Part shown: one piece after another, positions 8,520 through 17,966 of the stretch
Layout: each line of letters begins with the position of its first letter
Numbering within the stretch: position 1 is the first letter of the stretch
Assembly: GCA_902550485.1 (NCBI GenBank)
Contig: CACCZQ010000006.1
Span: 1-43,750, forward strand
Direction: 5' to 3'
Source of the DNA: an uncultured Prochlorococcus sp.
Lineage (GTDB): Bacteria > Cyanobacteriota > Cyanobacteriia > PCC-6307 > Cyanobiaceae
Length of the DNA: 43,750 nt
Translations under genes and position numbers: made by a program
The notes under the pieces: model-generated
What the model saw: the letters and a program-made list of their open reading frames with translations, nothing else
What the model was told of the DNA's origin: nothing
The model's database searches: none

Positions 8520-11429
8520 ATGAAATCCAAATTTGGGTCTGATTTGTTTATAGATAGGCATCTTGGGTTAGGAGAAAATGATGAAAGAATTATGCTGAAC
8601 AAGCTTGGTTTTAATAATATTGATCAATTTATAAATCAAGTTATTCCTGGAGATATTCAGCTTAAAGATAAATCTTCAGAAATATTGCCCCAAGGTTGTT
8701 CAGAAATTGAGGCTTTAAATGAATTAGAAGATATTGCGAATAAAAATACTAAAATGAGATCACTTATAGGCCTTGGTTACTATGACAATCACATGCCTAA
8801 AGTAATCCAAAGACATGTTCTTGAAAATCCAAGGTGGTACACGTCTTATACTCCATATCAAGCAGAAATTGCACAAGGAAGATTAGAAGCTCTATTTAAT
8901 TTTCAGACTATTGTTTGTGAACTAACAGGATTCCCTGTCGCCAATGCATCTTTGTTGGATGAGGGTACTGCTGCTGCAGAAGCTATGGCCATGAGTTTTT
9001 CCGCAAGAAAAAATAAATCTTCAAAAGTATACTTAGTGGAGTCAAATGTTTTTGATCATACTTTTAATGTTCTACAAACCAGAGCAAAACCTTTAGGAAT
9101 ATCCCTAAAACGCTTTACTCAAAGCAACCTTCCTAATCATGATAATGTTTTTGGAATGTTGTTGCAATTACCTGGTAAAAATGGGGAATTATATGATCCC
9201 ACATTCTTAACATCCCAAGCACATAGATCAGAAATTATTGTTACGGCATGTATTGATCCACTAGCACAAGTTTTGATTAAACCAATTTCTGAATTTGGTG
9301 TTGATGTAGCAGTAGGGAGTATGCAAAGATTTGGTGTTCCAATGGGTTTTGGGGGCCCCCATGCAGCATATTTTGCTTGTAACGAAAAATATAAAAGGCT
9401 GATACCCGGAAGAATTGTTGGGCAAACTCTATCTAAAAATGGAGAAAAGTCTCTAAGATTAGCATTGCAAACAAGAGAGCAACATATTAGAAGGGAAAAG
9501 GCCACTAGTAATATTTGTACTGCTCAATCTTTGTTAGCTATAATTTCTTCTTTTTATGCTATTTATCATGGACCCTCTGGATTAACGCAAATTGCTAAGA
9601 GATTAGTTGAGTTGAGAATAAATTTAGAGTCAAGTTTAGCTGCTTTAGGTTTTGATATTCCTGATGGGATTAGATTTGATAGCGTTGATGTTTATTCTGA
9701 TCATTCCCAGAGGATCCATAATGAAGCTTTAAAAAATGGCTATAACTTAAGAATTTTGCCGTTGGGATCAACTATTGAAAATTCAACTGGCTTTGGGATC
9801 TCTTTAGATGAGCTTAGTAATGAAAAAGAAATTAAAGATATATTGAGTTTTATAGCAAATCTTGTAGAAAAAAAAGAAGATTTAGAGCATATAAAATTTG
9901 ATAAAAGATTTTATTTTGAAGGTTTAGCTTTGAGATCCAGTGAATGGATGCAGCAAGATATATTCACAAATTACCAAAGTGAAACTGAATTAATGAGATA
10001 TATCTTCCGACTTGCTGAAAAAGATTTTTCTTTGGTAGATGGAATGATGCCATTGGGAAGCTGCACCATGAAGTTAAATTCTGCAGCAGAATTAAATCCA
10101 GTCTCTTGGGCTAATTTATCTGCCATTCATCCTTTTTCTCCACTAGATCAAACTAAGGGCTATTCAAAAATAATATCTGATCTAGAACAATGGATAAGTG
10201 AGATTGTCGGTTTAAAATCAGTTTCTTTTCAACCAAATGCAGGCTCTCAAGGAGAATTTGCAGGTTTATTGGCAATAAATTCTTATTTTGAATCAAAAGG
10301 TGAACTTTCAAGAAAAAAATGTTTAATTCCTAAAAGTGCTCATGGAACAAATCCTGCAAGTGCAGTTATGGCAGGTTTTGATGTTTTAACTGTTGAATGT
10401 GATGACGAAGGAAATATTGATTTTCAAGATTTGTCGATCAAAGTCAAGAAATTTGATAACAAAATCGGGGCTCTTATGTTGACTTATCCCTCTACTCATG
10501 GAGTTTTTGAATTACAAATCAGAAAGATATGTGATTTAATTCACTCTGTTGGAGGATTTGTCTATTTAGATGGAGCAAATTTGAACGCTCAGGTTGGATT
10601 ATGCAAACCGGGTAATTATGGTGTTGATGTTTGTCATTTGAATTTACATAAAACATTCTGCATTCCACATGGAGGTGGTGGTCCAGGAGTAGGTCCAGTT
10701 GCTGCATCCGAAACTTTAGGCCCATTTCTTCCTACTCATTCTTTAATAGATAATAATTTATCTAATAGTTCGAATTATGTATCTTCAGCCAAGCATGGGA
10801 GTGCAAGTATTCTTCCAATAAGTTGGATGTACATAAAAATGGCTGGTCTTAGTGGTTTAAGGAAATCAACCGCGCATGCAATTTTATCTGCAAATTACAT
10901 TGCGCATTCTTTAAAGCATAAATTCAAGATTCTTTATAAAGGCAAAAATAATTTTGTCGCACATGAATGTATTTTAGATTTTAGAGATTTAAAATCCAAA
11001 ACTGGTTTGAGTGTTAATGATTTAGCTAAACGATTAATAGATTATAGTTTTCATGCCCCAACTATAAGTTGGCCTGTTCCAGAGACCATAATGATAGAGC
11101 CTACTGAAAGTGAAAGTTTGATTGAATTGGATAGATTTTGTGAGGCTATGCTATTGATTGGAGAAGAAATCAGCGAAATAGAAAAAAATATTGAATTAAA
11201 GAATAATAATGTAATAAGTAATGCTCCTCATACGCTTAAAGAGTTAATTGCTGATCATTGGCATTATCCTTATTCAAAAGAAAAAGCTTCTTTCCCTTAT
11301 AAAACTGCTACATCTATTAAGTTTTGGTCTTCAGTTTCTAGGATCAATAATGCATATGGCGATCGCAATTTAATCTGTTCTTGCAATGTAAATCAAGGAG
11401 AGACTTTCGAAGAAGAAAAATGTGCTTAA
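8520..11429 (+). CDS. gcvP: Glycine dehydrogenase (decarboxylating), P protein
   Basis: The PLP-dependent P protein decarboxylates glycine and transfers the aminomethyl group to lipoyl-GcvH. It is the long fused form (969 residues), with both the N-terminal half (IDRHLGLGENDERIMLNKLGF) and the catalytic C-terminal half. The PLP lysine is K711 within HLNLHKTFCIPHGGGGPG, and MMPLGSCTMKLNSAAE and SAHGTNPASAVMAGF are also conserved. It follows gcvH in the same direction. No glycine riboswitch-like structure is evident in the short upstream gap. Confidence 0.97.
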   Translation: MKSKFGSDLFIDRHLGLGENDERIMLNKLGFNNIDQFINQVIPGDIQLKDKSSEILPQGCSEIEALNELEDIANKNTKMRSLIGLGYYDNHMPKVIQRHVLENPRWYTSYTPYQAEIAQGRLEALFNFQTIVCELTGFPVANASLLDEGTAAAEAMAMSFSARKNKSSKVYLVESNVFDHTFNVLQTRAKPLGISLKRFTQSNLPNHDNVFGMLLQLPGKNGELYDPTFLTSQAHRSEIIVTACIDPLAQVLIKPISEFGVDVAVGSMQRFGVPMGFGGPHAAYFACNEKYKRLIPGRIVGQTLSKNGEKSLRLALQTREQHIRREKATSNICTAQSLLAIISSFYAIYHGPSGLTQIAKRLVELRINLESSLAALGFDIPDGIRFDSVDVYSDHSQRIHNEALKNGYNLRILPLGSTIENSTGFGISLDELSNEKEIKDILSFIANLVEKKEDLEHIKFDKRFYFEGLALRSSEWMQQDIFTNYQSETELMRYIFRLAEKDFSLVDGMMPLGSCTMKLNSAAELNPVSWANLSAIHPFSPLDQTKGYSKIISDLEQWISEIVGLKSVSFQPNAGSQGEFAGLLAINSYFESKGELSRKKCLIPKSAHGTNPASAVMAGFDVLTVECDDEGNIDFQDLSIKVKKFDNKIGALMLTYPSTHGVFELQIRKICDLIHSVGGFVYLDGANLNAQVGLCKPGNYGVDVCHLNLHKTFCIPHGGGGPGVGPVAASETLGPFLPTHSLIDNNLSNSSNYVSSAKHGSASILPISWMYIKMAGLSGLRKSTAHAILSANYIAHSLKHKFKILYKGKNNFVAHECILDFRDLKSKTGLSVNDLAKRLIDYSFHAPTISWPVPETIMIEPTESESLIELDRFCEAMLLIGEEISEIEKNIELKNNNVISNAPHTLKELIADHWHYPYSKEKASFPYKTATSIKFWSSVSRINNAYGDRNLICSCNVNQGETFEEEKCA

Positions 11430-11430
11430 A

Positions 11431-11450
11431 GGACTAGCGTCCCTGTATTT
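11431..11450 (+). terminator. Weak candidate terminator after gcvP
   Basis: A small inverted repeat GGAC-TAGC-GTCC begins just after the gcvP stop and is followed by a T-rich stretch (tgtatttattt). The 4-bp stem is short and the T run is interrupted, so this is a tentative call supported mainly by its position at the end of the gcv cluster. Confidence 0.3.
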
Positions 11451-11558
11451 ATTTAGTTATTATCAGTGAGAATAAAAATTTAATATTTTCTTATAGAATT
11501 TTTTTAAATTTTTTTATTAAAATATTCGAGCATCAAATTTTTTGGGGTATTTGAAGCT

Positions 11559-11807
11559 ATGACCAAAGATTTTAAAATTGGTAATGTTAAGCACCTGCCA
11601 GTTAAAAACGTAGATCTACCAAATTTTGTCAATAATTTTTCAGGAGATAACTCAAACATTTGTTCCATTGAGGGAACTAATGTTATAAGAGTACCCTTTG
11701 GTAAAAAATTTTCTAAGAAAAAAAGGCCTGAAAAGAATCAAAATATCGCTACTCTAATACTTCCTTTAAGTTCGTATAATAATCCCACGCCTCCACACGT
11801 AGCATAG
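11559..11807 (+). CDS. Small hypothetical protein
   Basis: An 82-residue basic protein of unknown function. It has no transmembrane segment or signal peptide. The middle is lysine-rich (PFGKKFSKKKRPEKN) and the C-terminus reads LILPLSSYNNPTPPHVA. It stands alone between gcvP and the convergent sqdX, with about 130 bp of very AT-rich DNA before it. I favour a real gene because the frame is clean, the start is ATG, and no gene opposes it. No homologue can be named. Confidence 0.6.
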   Translation: MTKDFKIGNVKHLPVKNVDLPNFVNNFSGDNSNICSIEGTNVIRVPFGKKFSKKKRPEKNQNIATLILPLSSYNNPTPPHVA

Positions 11808-11819
11808 TTAAGATTAATT

Positions 11820-12953
11820 TTAATCTATTTCTTTGAGAGTATCTGCATAATAATTTTGTAGTTGTAATGTTGCTTGATTCCAATCCCATTTTTCTGCTTC
11901 GTTTCGTGCCTCTTTTCTCATAACTTCTCTTTTATCTTCATTCTCTAGAATTTTTTTTGTCGCTTCAATCAAACTTTCCTCCCCATTATCTTTTTCATCA
12001 GGATCATATAAACAACCATTAATCCCATCGCTAATAATATCTGGAATCCCTCCCTTGTTGGCTCCGATAACTGGACATCCTGCTGCCATTGCTTCTAGTA
12101 AAACTAACCCAAGTGTTTCTGTACTAGATGGAAATAAAAATATATCTCCAGAGGCATAGGCGCTAGCAAGTTCATCGCCAGATAAGTATCCTATGAAATT
12201 AGTCTTTGTATTTTCGAAGATTTTTTCAAGCTGGTTTCTATATGGTCCGTCACCTACAAGTGCTAGGCAAGCATTAGGAATATTTTCTAAGACTGGTTTA
12301 ATTCTTTCAATTTGTTTTTCTGCTGATAATCTTCCTACATAAATCAATAAGTAATTAGCGTCGTTATATTCCCCAAATAATTTTTTTCTCATTTTCTCAC
12401 TTCTCAAATCTGGTCTGAAACTGAAAGTATCTACTCCCCTTTGCCATAGAGCAGTCCTTTGAATACCTTTATCTTTTAACTCATTGACCATAGCGGTGGA
12501 AGTACATAAATTTAACAAGGCTTGATTATGAGCTGCTTTAAGTAATTCCCACAAAAGTGGCTCTAACATACCCATACCGTAATGTTCCAGATATTTTGGA
12601 AGATGAGTATGGTAACTCGCAATTAAAGGAATATTATTAGTTTTCGCTAACCATATACCACCTAAGCCAAGTACAGCTGGATTAACAACATGTATCAAAT
12701 CTGGGTTAAATTTTTCTAACTTATCTGAGACTGCAGGACCCGGTAAACCAAGCTTCAACTCTGGGTATAAGGGTAATGGCATTGCAGCAACTCCAACTAC
12801 AGTTGCACCCATATATGATTCTGGACACCCTTCTGGACAAAAAATTATAACTTCATCACCATTTTTTATTAAAAATTCAATCGTTTTAGTCAGTCTTGTG
12901 ACTATGCCATCAACTTTAGGTAAAAAAGTTTCAGTAAACAATGCAATTTTCAC
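11820..12953 (-). CDS. sqdX: Sulfoquinovosyltransferase SqdX (glycosyltransferase family 4)
   Basis: Transfers sulfoquinovose from UDP-sulfoquinovose to diacylglycerol, making the thylakoid sulfolipid SQDG. This phosphate-free lipid spares phosphorus in oligotrophic oceans. The GT-B fold is visible: the N-terminal acceptor domain starts MKIALFTETFLPKVDGIVTRL, the C-terminal donor domain has YVGRLSAEKQIERIKP, and the E-x7-E region is FPSSTETLGLVLLEAMAAGCPVIGANKGGIPD. At 377 residues it has the family length. The start codon is GTG at 12953. It lies 27 bp downstream of sqdB, the gene supplying its substrate, which strongly supports the assignment over other GT4 enzymes. Confidence 0.93.
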   Translation of the reverse strand: MKIALFTETFLPKVDGIVTRLTKTIEFLIKNGDEVIIFCPEGCPESYMGATVVGVAAMPLPLYPELKLGLPGPAVSDKLEKFNPDLIHVVNPAVLGLGGIWLAKTNNIPLIASYHTHLPKYLEHYGMGMLEPLLWELLKAAHNQALLNLCTSTAMVNELKDKGIQRTALWQRGVDTFSFRPDLRSEKMRKKLFGEYNDANYLLIYVGRLSAEKQIERIKPVLENIPNACLALVGDGPYRNQLEKIFENTKTNFIGYLSGDELASAYASGDIFLFPSSTETLGLVLLEAMAAGCPVIGANKGGIPDIISDGINGCLYDPDEKDNGEESLIEATKKILENEDKREVMRKEARNEAEKWDWNQATLQLQNYYADTLKEID

Positions 12954-12980
12954 TTTCTTAAGATAACTATTTTAGAAATT

Positions 12981-14174
12981 TTAATTTGTCTTTATTGCCT
13001 CAGCTTGTTTTTTAGTCCAGGATGAAACACAAGGTATGCGCTTAAGATCACATCTATTGGAGTATTTTTTGGCAACTTCAACAACTTCTTCTAATAAGCC
13101 ATTATCAAGAGTCGTTGGGTTTAAACCTAATTCTATAAAACATTTATTATCAACAATTAGATCATTTTCTACCGCTTCATTCCTTGGATTTGGTAAATAA
13201 TTAATATCAGCTCCTGTTAGAGAAGCAACTTTTTTAGCTAGTTCTCCAACTTGATGACTCTCAGTCATTTGATTAAAGATTTTGACTCTTTCTCCAGATT
13301 TTGGAGGATTTTCTAGAGCAAGTTGTACGCATTTTACAGAGTCTTTAATATGTATAAATGCTCTTGTTTGCCCGCCTGTCCCATGTACACTTAATGGATA
13401 TCCAATTGCAGCTTGCATTAGAAATCTGTTTAAAACAGTTCCATAATCTCCGTCATAGTCAAATCGGTTTGTCAATCTAGGATCTTTTAAAGTTGCTTCT
13501 GTATTTGTTCCCCACACAATGCCTTGATGTAAATCAGTAATCCTTACAAGATCATTTTTGTTGTAGTAAAGAAATAATAATTGATCTAAGGTCTTAGTCA
13601 TATGGTAAACACTACCTGGACTTGCAGGATGTAATATTTCTTCTTCAAATCGGCTTCCATCTGGTTGTGGAACTTCAACTTTTAGATAACCTTCAGGAAT
13701 TGTTGCACCTCTATGTGATCCATATCCATAAACTCCCATTGTTCCTAAATGAACAACATGAATATCTAAATTGCTCTCTACTATTGCAGCAAGAAGATTG
13801 TGGGTGCCATTAACATTATTATCCACTGTATATCTTTTGGTGAAACTGGATTTCATCGAGTAAGGTGCTGCTCTTTGTTCTGCAAAATGGATCACGGAAT
13901 CTGGTTTTTCATCAATTAGCAAATTGAGCAATTTTTGATATTGTTTAGAGATATCCATATTAAGAAATCTCATAGGCTTACCTCCAATCTCTTCCCATGC
14001 AAAAAGTCGTTCTGTTATAGAAGCAATTGGAGTTAAAGATTCTACCTCTAGATCAATATCAATTTTTCTACGACTTAAATTGTCGACAATAATAACATCA
14101 TGATTTTGCTCTGCTAAATTCACCGCACAAGGCCAACCGCAAAAACCATCTCCACCTAGAACAATAACTTTCAC
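12981..14174 (-). CDS. sqdB: UDP-sulfoquinovose synthase SqdB
   Basis: NAD-dependent short-chain dehydrogenase/reductase-family enzyme that converts UDP-glucose and sulfite to UDP-sulfoquinovose. The N-terminal NAD-binding motif is GGDGFCGWPCAVNLA, characteristic of SqdB/SQD1. The catalytic region shows THLGTMGVYG-type residues (HLGTMGVYGYGSHRG) and the Y-x3-K pair in YHMTKTLDQ. DLHQGIVWGTNTEAT is also typical. It has 397 residues. The start is GTG at 14174, with GGAG about 10 nt upstream. It is the first gene of the sqdB-sqdX operon. Confidence 0.97.
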   Translation of the reverse strand: MKVIVLGGDGFCGWPCAVNLAEQNHDVIIVDNLSRRKIDIDLEVESLTPIASITERLFAWEEIGGKPMRFLNMDISKQYQKLLNLLIDEKPDSVIHFAEQRAAPYSMKSSFTKRYTVDNNVNGTHNLLAAIVESNLDIHVVHLGTMGVYGYGSHRGATIPEGYLKVEVPQPDGSRFEEEILHPASPGSVYHMTKTLDQLLFLYYNKNDLVRITDLHQGIVWGTNTEATLKDPRLTNRFDYDGDYGTVLNRFLMQAAIGYPLSVHGTGGQTRAFIHIKDSVKCVQLALENPPKSGERVKIFNQMTESHQVGELAKKVASLTGADINYLPNPRNEAVENDLIVDNKCFIELGLNPTTLDNGLLEEVVEVAKKYSNRCDLKRIPCVSSWTKKQAEAIKTN

Positions 14175-14344
14175 TCAGAACTCCAGAATTAAAAGATTCA
14201 TAATATATTTATTAAATTACTACAGTGTGCTTCCACTTTGCGAAAAAAATTGTAAATAGTTTCAAATCTTCTTTCTTAATACGATAAATAAACGCAAATA
14301 ATAAAATTATTATTATTTTTTAAAACTTTTCTCAAGTTAGAGAA
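14175..14344. promoter_or_regulatory. AT-rich intergenic region, sqdB promoter
   Basis: This 170-bp gap between thiG and sqdB (both minus strand) should carry the sqdB-sqdX promoter. On the minus strand a TATTAT-like box lies about 25 nt before the sqdB start. Nearer thiG there is an A/T-only palindromic stretch (aataataaaattattatt) that may end thiG transcripts. No motif for a known regulator is recognisable. Confidence 0.35.
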
Positions 14345-15139
14345 TTAGATAGATATGTTTTCTTCCGGCGAACTTGCTACTGCAAAGTCTTGTTTTTTAA
14401 TTCTTCCTGCCAGAAAAGCTTGCCTGCCAGCTTTCACACTATAGTTTATCGCTTGAGCCATTAGTGGAGGATTTGCAGCTTGTGCTATTGCACTATTGAT
14501 TAAGACACCATCAGCTCCAATTTCCATAGCTTGAGAAGCTTCACTAGGCACCCCAATTCCTGCGTCAATTATTACTGGCACTTTTGCATTCTCAATAATT
14601 ATCCTTATATTTGATAAATTTAACAAACCTTGCCCGGAGCCTATGGGTGAGCCCAATGGCATTACAGTTGCACAACCTATTTCTTCTAGTCTTTTTGCAA
14701 GAATGGGATCTGCATTTATATAAGGTAGTACAGCGAAACCCTTTTTTATTAAAATTTCGGCTGCTTTAAGAGTTTCTATTGGATCTGGTAGCAAATACTT
14801 TTTGTCAGGAATAACTTCTAACTTCACAAAATTATTTTCTTCTTGACCAGATAATTTTGCAAGTTCTCTACCTAAAATTGCTATTCTGACTGCCTCATCG
14901 GAATTAACACAACCAGCTGTATTAGGAAGCATCCAGTATTTTTCCCAATTGATCTTTTCGAGTAAATTTTCTCCTGTCTGATCATTTTTGATTCTTCTAA
15001 CAGCGACGGTTATAATTTCCGTTTCAGAATTTGACAAACTTTCCACCATATCTTGAGTAGATTTGTATTTGCCAGTACCAACCAATAATCTACTGGAAAA
15101 TTTTTTTCCACCAATTAGTAAAGAAGAATAATTTTCCAT
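14345..15139 (-). CDS. thiG: Thiazole synthase ThiG
   Basis: Forms the thiazole phosphate moiety of thiamine from 1-deoxy-xylulose-5-phosphate, dehydroglycine and ThiS thiocarboxylate. The TIM-barrel family segments are [12 protein letters not shown], the active-site lysine K106 in [23 protein letters not shown] (phosphate binding) and [28 protein letters not shown]. At 264 residues it is full length. It ends an operon-like run rpmI-rplT-ycf37-thiG on the minus strand, with only 2 bp between it and the upstream TPR gene. Confidence 0.96.
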   Translation of the reverse strand: MENYSSLLIGGKKFSSRLLVGTGKYKSTQDMVESLSNSETEIITVAVRRIKNDQTGENLLEKINWEKYWMLPNTAGCVNSDEAVRIAILGRELAKLSGQEENNFVKLEVIPDKKYLLPDPIETLKAAEILIKKGFAVLPYINADPILAKRLEEIGCATVMPLGSPIGSGQGLLNLSNIRIIIENAKVPVIIDAGIGVPSEASQAMEIGADGVLINSAIAQAANPPLMAQAINYSVKAGRQAFLAGRIKKQDFAVASSPEENISI

Positions 15140-15141
15140 AT

Positions 15142-15699
15142 TTAGAATCCCTTATCTTTAATACCTTTATAAGGTTTATAATTGTTTCTTTTTTCTAACT
15201 CTTTACTTTTTTTAATTGCTGTTTTGTTTTTTGGATCTATCACCAAAACCTTTTGATAAGTTTCATATGCCAAGTCGTACTCAAGTAAACGCTGTTGTGC
15301 TGATGCGAGGTTATTTAGGGCTATAGGATATTCTGGAAGTGATTTTATTGCAGAGTTATAGTGTTTAATTGCTTTCTTAAATTTATTTTGAGCAGCATAA
15401 GAAAATCCTAAAGCATTATTTATTATCGCCTTGGCTTCATCAGGTTCATTTTCATAATTTTCAATTGCTTTTAAAAAAGTTTTAGTAGCTTCAGAATATA
15501 ATCTTTTTTTTATTTGAATAGACCCAAATTCATATAATTCTGTAGCTTGAGTGAGAGAATCTAAACCTTTCTGCTCGAATTTTACTAAATTTAATTCTTC
15601 ACTTCTTGTTTTTAGAAATTGTCTGAATACAAAAATAGAAATTATTATTAATACAACAAAAAGAATTATTAAATAAGATTGAAAGGAAGATATTTCCAT
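15142..15699 (-). CDS. ycf37: Ycf37-like TPR membrane protein
   Basis: A 185-residue protein with one N-terminal membrane span (about residues 9-28, [15 protein letters not shown]) followed by tetratricopeptide repeats (for example [43 protein letters not shown] and [18 protein letters not shown]). This architecture matches cyanobacterial Ycf37, a photosystem I assembly or stability factor exposed on the thylakoid. The assignment is by architecture, and another membrane-anchored TPR protein cannot be excluded. It lies between rplT and thiG on the same strand. Confidence 0.72.
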   Translation of the reverse strand: MEISSFQSYLIILFVVLIIISIFVFRQFLKTRSEELNLVKFEQKGLDSLTQATELYEFGSIQIKKRLYSEATKTFLKAIENYENEPDEAKAIINNALGFSYAAQNKFKKAIKHYNSAIKSLPEYPIALNNLASAQQRLLEYDLAYETYQKVLVIDPKNKTAIKKSKELEKRNNYKPYKGIKDKGF

Positions 15700-15735
15700 T
15701 ATTTATAATTATTTTTCTAGATTATATTCTTTTTT

Positions 15736-16083
15736 TTACTTGCTAACGGAAGAGACAATTTTTTCAAAACACTTAGGATCATTTAAGGCTAATTGAGCAA
15801 GCATTTTTCTGTTAATGATAATTTCTGAATTTTTCATGCCATTTATTAACTTGCTATAGTTTGTTCCATTTACCCTCGCAGATGCGTTAATTCTAGAGAT
15901 CCAAAGTCTTCTAAAATCTCTTTTTCTTCTTCTTCTATCCCTATAAGCATTACAAAGAGCTTTCATCACTCTTTGGTTTGCGGTTCTGAAAAGATTTTTG
16001 TTGCCGCCTCTAAAACCTTTTGCAAGATTTAAGATTTTGTTTCTTCTTTTTCTGGCTATGTTGCCTCTTTTTACCCGTGCCAT
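15736..16083 (-). CDS. rplT: 50S ribosomal protein L20
   Basis: Early-assembly large-subunit protein. The sequence is classic L20: [37 protein letters not shown], then [19 protein letters not shown] with the C-terminal [28 protein letters not shown] domain. At 115 residues it is full length. It follows rpmI by about 28 bp, the usual bacterial order rpmI-rplT. infC is not adjacent. Confidence 0.98.
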   Translation of the reverse strand: MARVKRGNIARKRRNKILNLAKGFRGGNKNLFRTANQRVMKALCNAYRDRRRRKRDFRRLWISRINASARVNGTNYSKLINGMKNSEIIINRKMLAQLALNDPKCFEKIVSSVSK

Positions 16084-16111
16084 GAATATCTAATAAAAAT
16101 TGGTTAAAGAT

Positions 16112-16309
16112 TTATGCGTATGGAATCATTAATTTTACATTATCAGCATCTCTTTCATCAACTACGGCTTTTGTTGATAGATGTCTTTTTAATTTTGAGC
16201 TTTTATGATCAAGTAAATGATTATGGAAAGCTCTTCTTCTCATGAATTTACCCGTCGCAGTAGCTTTAAATCTTTTGGCAGCTGATTTACGAGTTTTTAG
16301 TTTAGACAT
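16112..16309 (-). CDS. rpmI: 50S ribosomal protein L35
   Basis: A small basic 65-residue protein with the L35 signature [44 protein letters not shown]. It is the first gene of the rpmI-rplT-ycf37-thiG run. Its promoter must lie in the 91-bp gap shared with the divergent SpoIID-type gene at 16401. Confidence 0.98.
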   Translation of the reverse strand: MSKLKTRKSAAKRFKATATGKFMRRRAFHNHLLDHKSSKLKRHLSTKAVVDERDADNVKLMIPYA

Positions 16310-16400
16310 TTAAGTCAAATGTGTTTAATTAGGATAATCTAAACCTTTATACGCATTGGTGCAAATTAAAGTTTTTAATTGATAAGGAAAGTTCTAATTT

Positions 16401-17939
16401 ATGAAACTTAAATTTGCCTTTTTAAACTTATTTTTAGGCTGTATTTCTCTTTTAATATTAAACACTAAATTTATTTCAAATGCAAAAGGAGAAGAATTGC
16501 TTAAGGTTGAACTCCATAATGAAATTAAAAAAGGAAAATTTTTAATTGGTTTAAAGCAATACCTAGGAGGGGAAAATGATAGTTTTTCGGAGAAAAAGAA
16601 TATAAAATTTACAACTAATAAAGGTTTTTTAAACTTGATATCGTCCAACGGTATTAAACATAAATCAAAACAGATAAATATTACCTGGGCAGATATTCCT
16701 GTTAAAAATCCAAAAACAATTAAAAGAATTGTTTTTGGTCCTTTTGCCAGCTATGAATCGGCAAAAAAACAATCAGAGAAACTAAGAGATAAAGGATTTG
16801 AGACGACTGTTGCCTACCCTAAAAATTGGGAAGTATGGATTCCATTTCAAGATAATTTGCCAGAGTTTGAATTAAAAAATAAGATTTTCAAAAAAATAAA
16901 AAATTTTCAAATTACTCCTTTTCTTAGAAATGACTACAGTGGTATGAAACTTAAAGGTCCTATATATATTTATTCTGAAGAGGAAATAAAAATAAATGGT
17001 GTTAATTTTGGCAAAAATTTTTATTTAATAAAAGATTTATATGGAACTTGGACCTTAGTTCAAAAAATTGAATTTGATGACTATTTGGCAGGTGTTTTGC
17101 CATATGAAATTGGACCGAATTCTCCTTTAGAAGCACTAAAGGCTCAAGCAGTTATTGCAAGAACTTGGGGAATATTTAATTCTGATCGATTTAATATGGA
17201 TAAATATCATTTATGTATAAGCACTCAATGCCAAGTTTATAAGCCTCCTGAAATTTCATATAAAAACGTACAAAAAGCCATAGACGAAACTTCAAATTTA
17301 ATTCTCACTTATGACAATCAACCAATAAATGCTTTTTACCATGGTTCTAATGGTGGAGTATCTGCTACTGCAGGCGAGTCTTGGCAAATTCAAGATTATT
17401 CTTATTTCAATTCAATCATTGATGGTTCTAAATCATTAAATAAAATTTTTAAACTTCCGATTACAAATGAATCTTATTTAAATAATTTTTTAGATTTTGA
17501 TAAAGAACAGTTTTATGGGAGTAATCATTCTCTTTTTCGATGGAATAAGAAAATTTCTAGTCTTGAAATTAAAGAAAAGTTAATTAAAAACAAACTTATA
17601 AATATTAATGAAGATGTTTGGGATTTAAATTCTATTGAACGTGGGTCTAGTGGCAGAGTGACAAAATTGGAAATACAAACGGACAAGGGTAATAAATCTA
17701 TTGTTCTTGTTAAAGATGATATTCGACGGATATTAAATTTTATACCTAGTAATTTGTTTACTATTAATAAATTAAATGATGATTTATGGCTTTTGCGAGG
17801 AGGAGGCTTCGGCCATGGTGTAGGTTTATCTCAGTCAGGAGCAATTGAAATGGCTAAATTAGGATTCTCTTATGAACAAATATTGAATCATTATTATCGA
17901 AATGCAAAACTAAAAAAATTTGAGATATTGTCTCAATGA
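16401..17939 (+). CDS. SpoIID/LytB-domain cell-wall protein
   Basis: A secreted or periplasmic protein of 512 residues. It has an N-terminal signal peptide (hydrophobic residues 5-24) and a SPOR-like segment around residues 110-150 (VFGPFASYESAKKQSEKLRDKGFETTV). The SpoIID domain follows from about residue 225 (FDDYLAGVLPYEIGPNSPLEALKAQAVIARTWGI) to the C-terminal GHGVGLSQSGA motif near 470. SpoIID proteins act on denuded peptidoglycan glycan strands. In cyanobacteria, which do not sporulate, the role is probably in wall remodelling at division. A good ribosome-binding site (AAGGAAAG) lies just upstream. The next gene, a glycosyltransferase, starts 27 bp downstream and may be co-transcribed. 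Confidence 0.9.
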   Translation: MKLKFAFLNLFLGCISLLILNTKFISNAKGEELLKVELHNEIKKGKFLIGLKQYLGGENDSFSEKKNIKFTTNKGFLNLISSNGIKHKSKQINITWADIPVKNPKTIKRIVFGPFASYESAKKQSEKLRDKGFETTVAYPKNWEVWIPFQDNLPEFELKNKIFKKIKNFQITPFLRNDYSGMKLKGPIYIYSEEEIKINGVNFGKNFYLIKDLYGTWTLVQKIEFDDYLAGVLPYEIGPNSPLEALKAQAVIARTWGIFNSDRFNMDKYHLCISTQCQVYKPPEISYKNVQKAIDETSNLILTYDNQPINAFYHGSNGGVSATAGESWQIQDYSYFNSIIDGSKSLNKIFKLPITNESYLNNFLDFDKEQFYGSNHSLFRWNKKISSLEIKEKLIKNKLININEDVWDLNSIERGSSGRVTKLEIQTDKGNKSIVLVKDDIRRILNFIPSNLFTINKLNDDLWLLRGGGFGHGVGLSQSGAIEMAKLGFSYEQILNHYYRNAKLKKFEILSQ

Positions 17940-17966
17940 AAGTTAAGTAATTAACAATTTCCTTTT

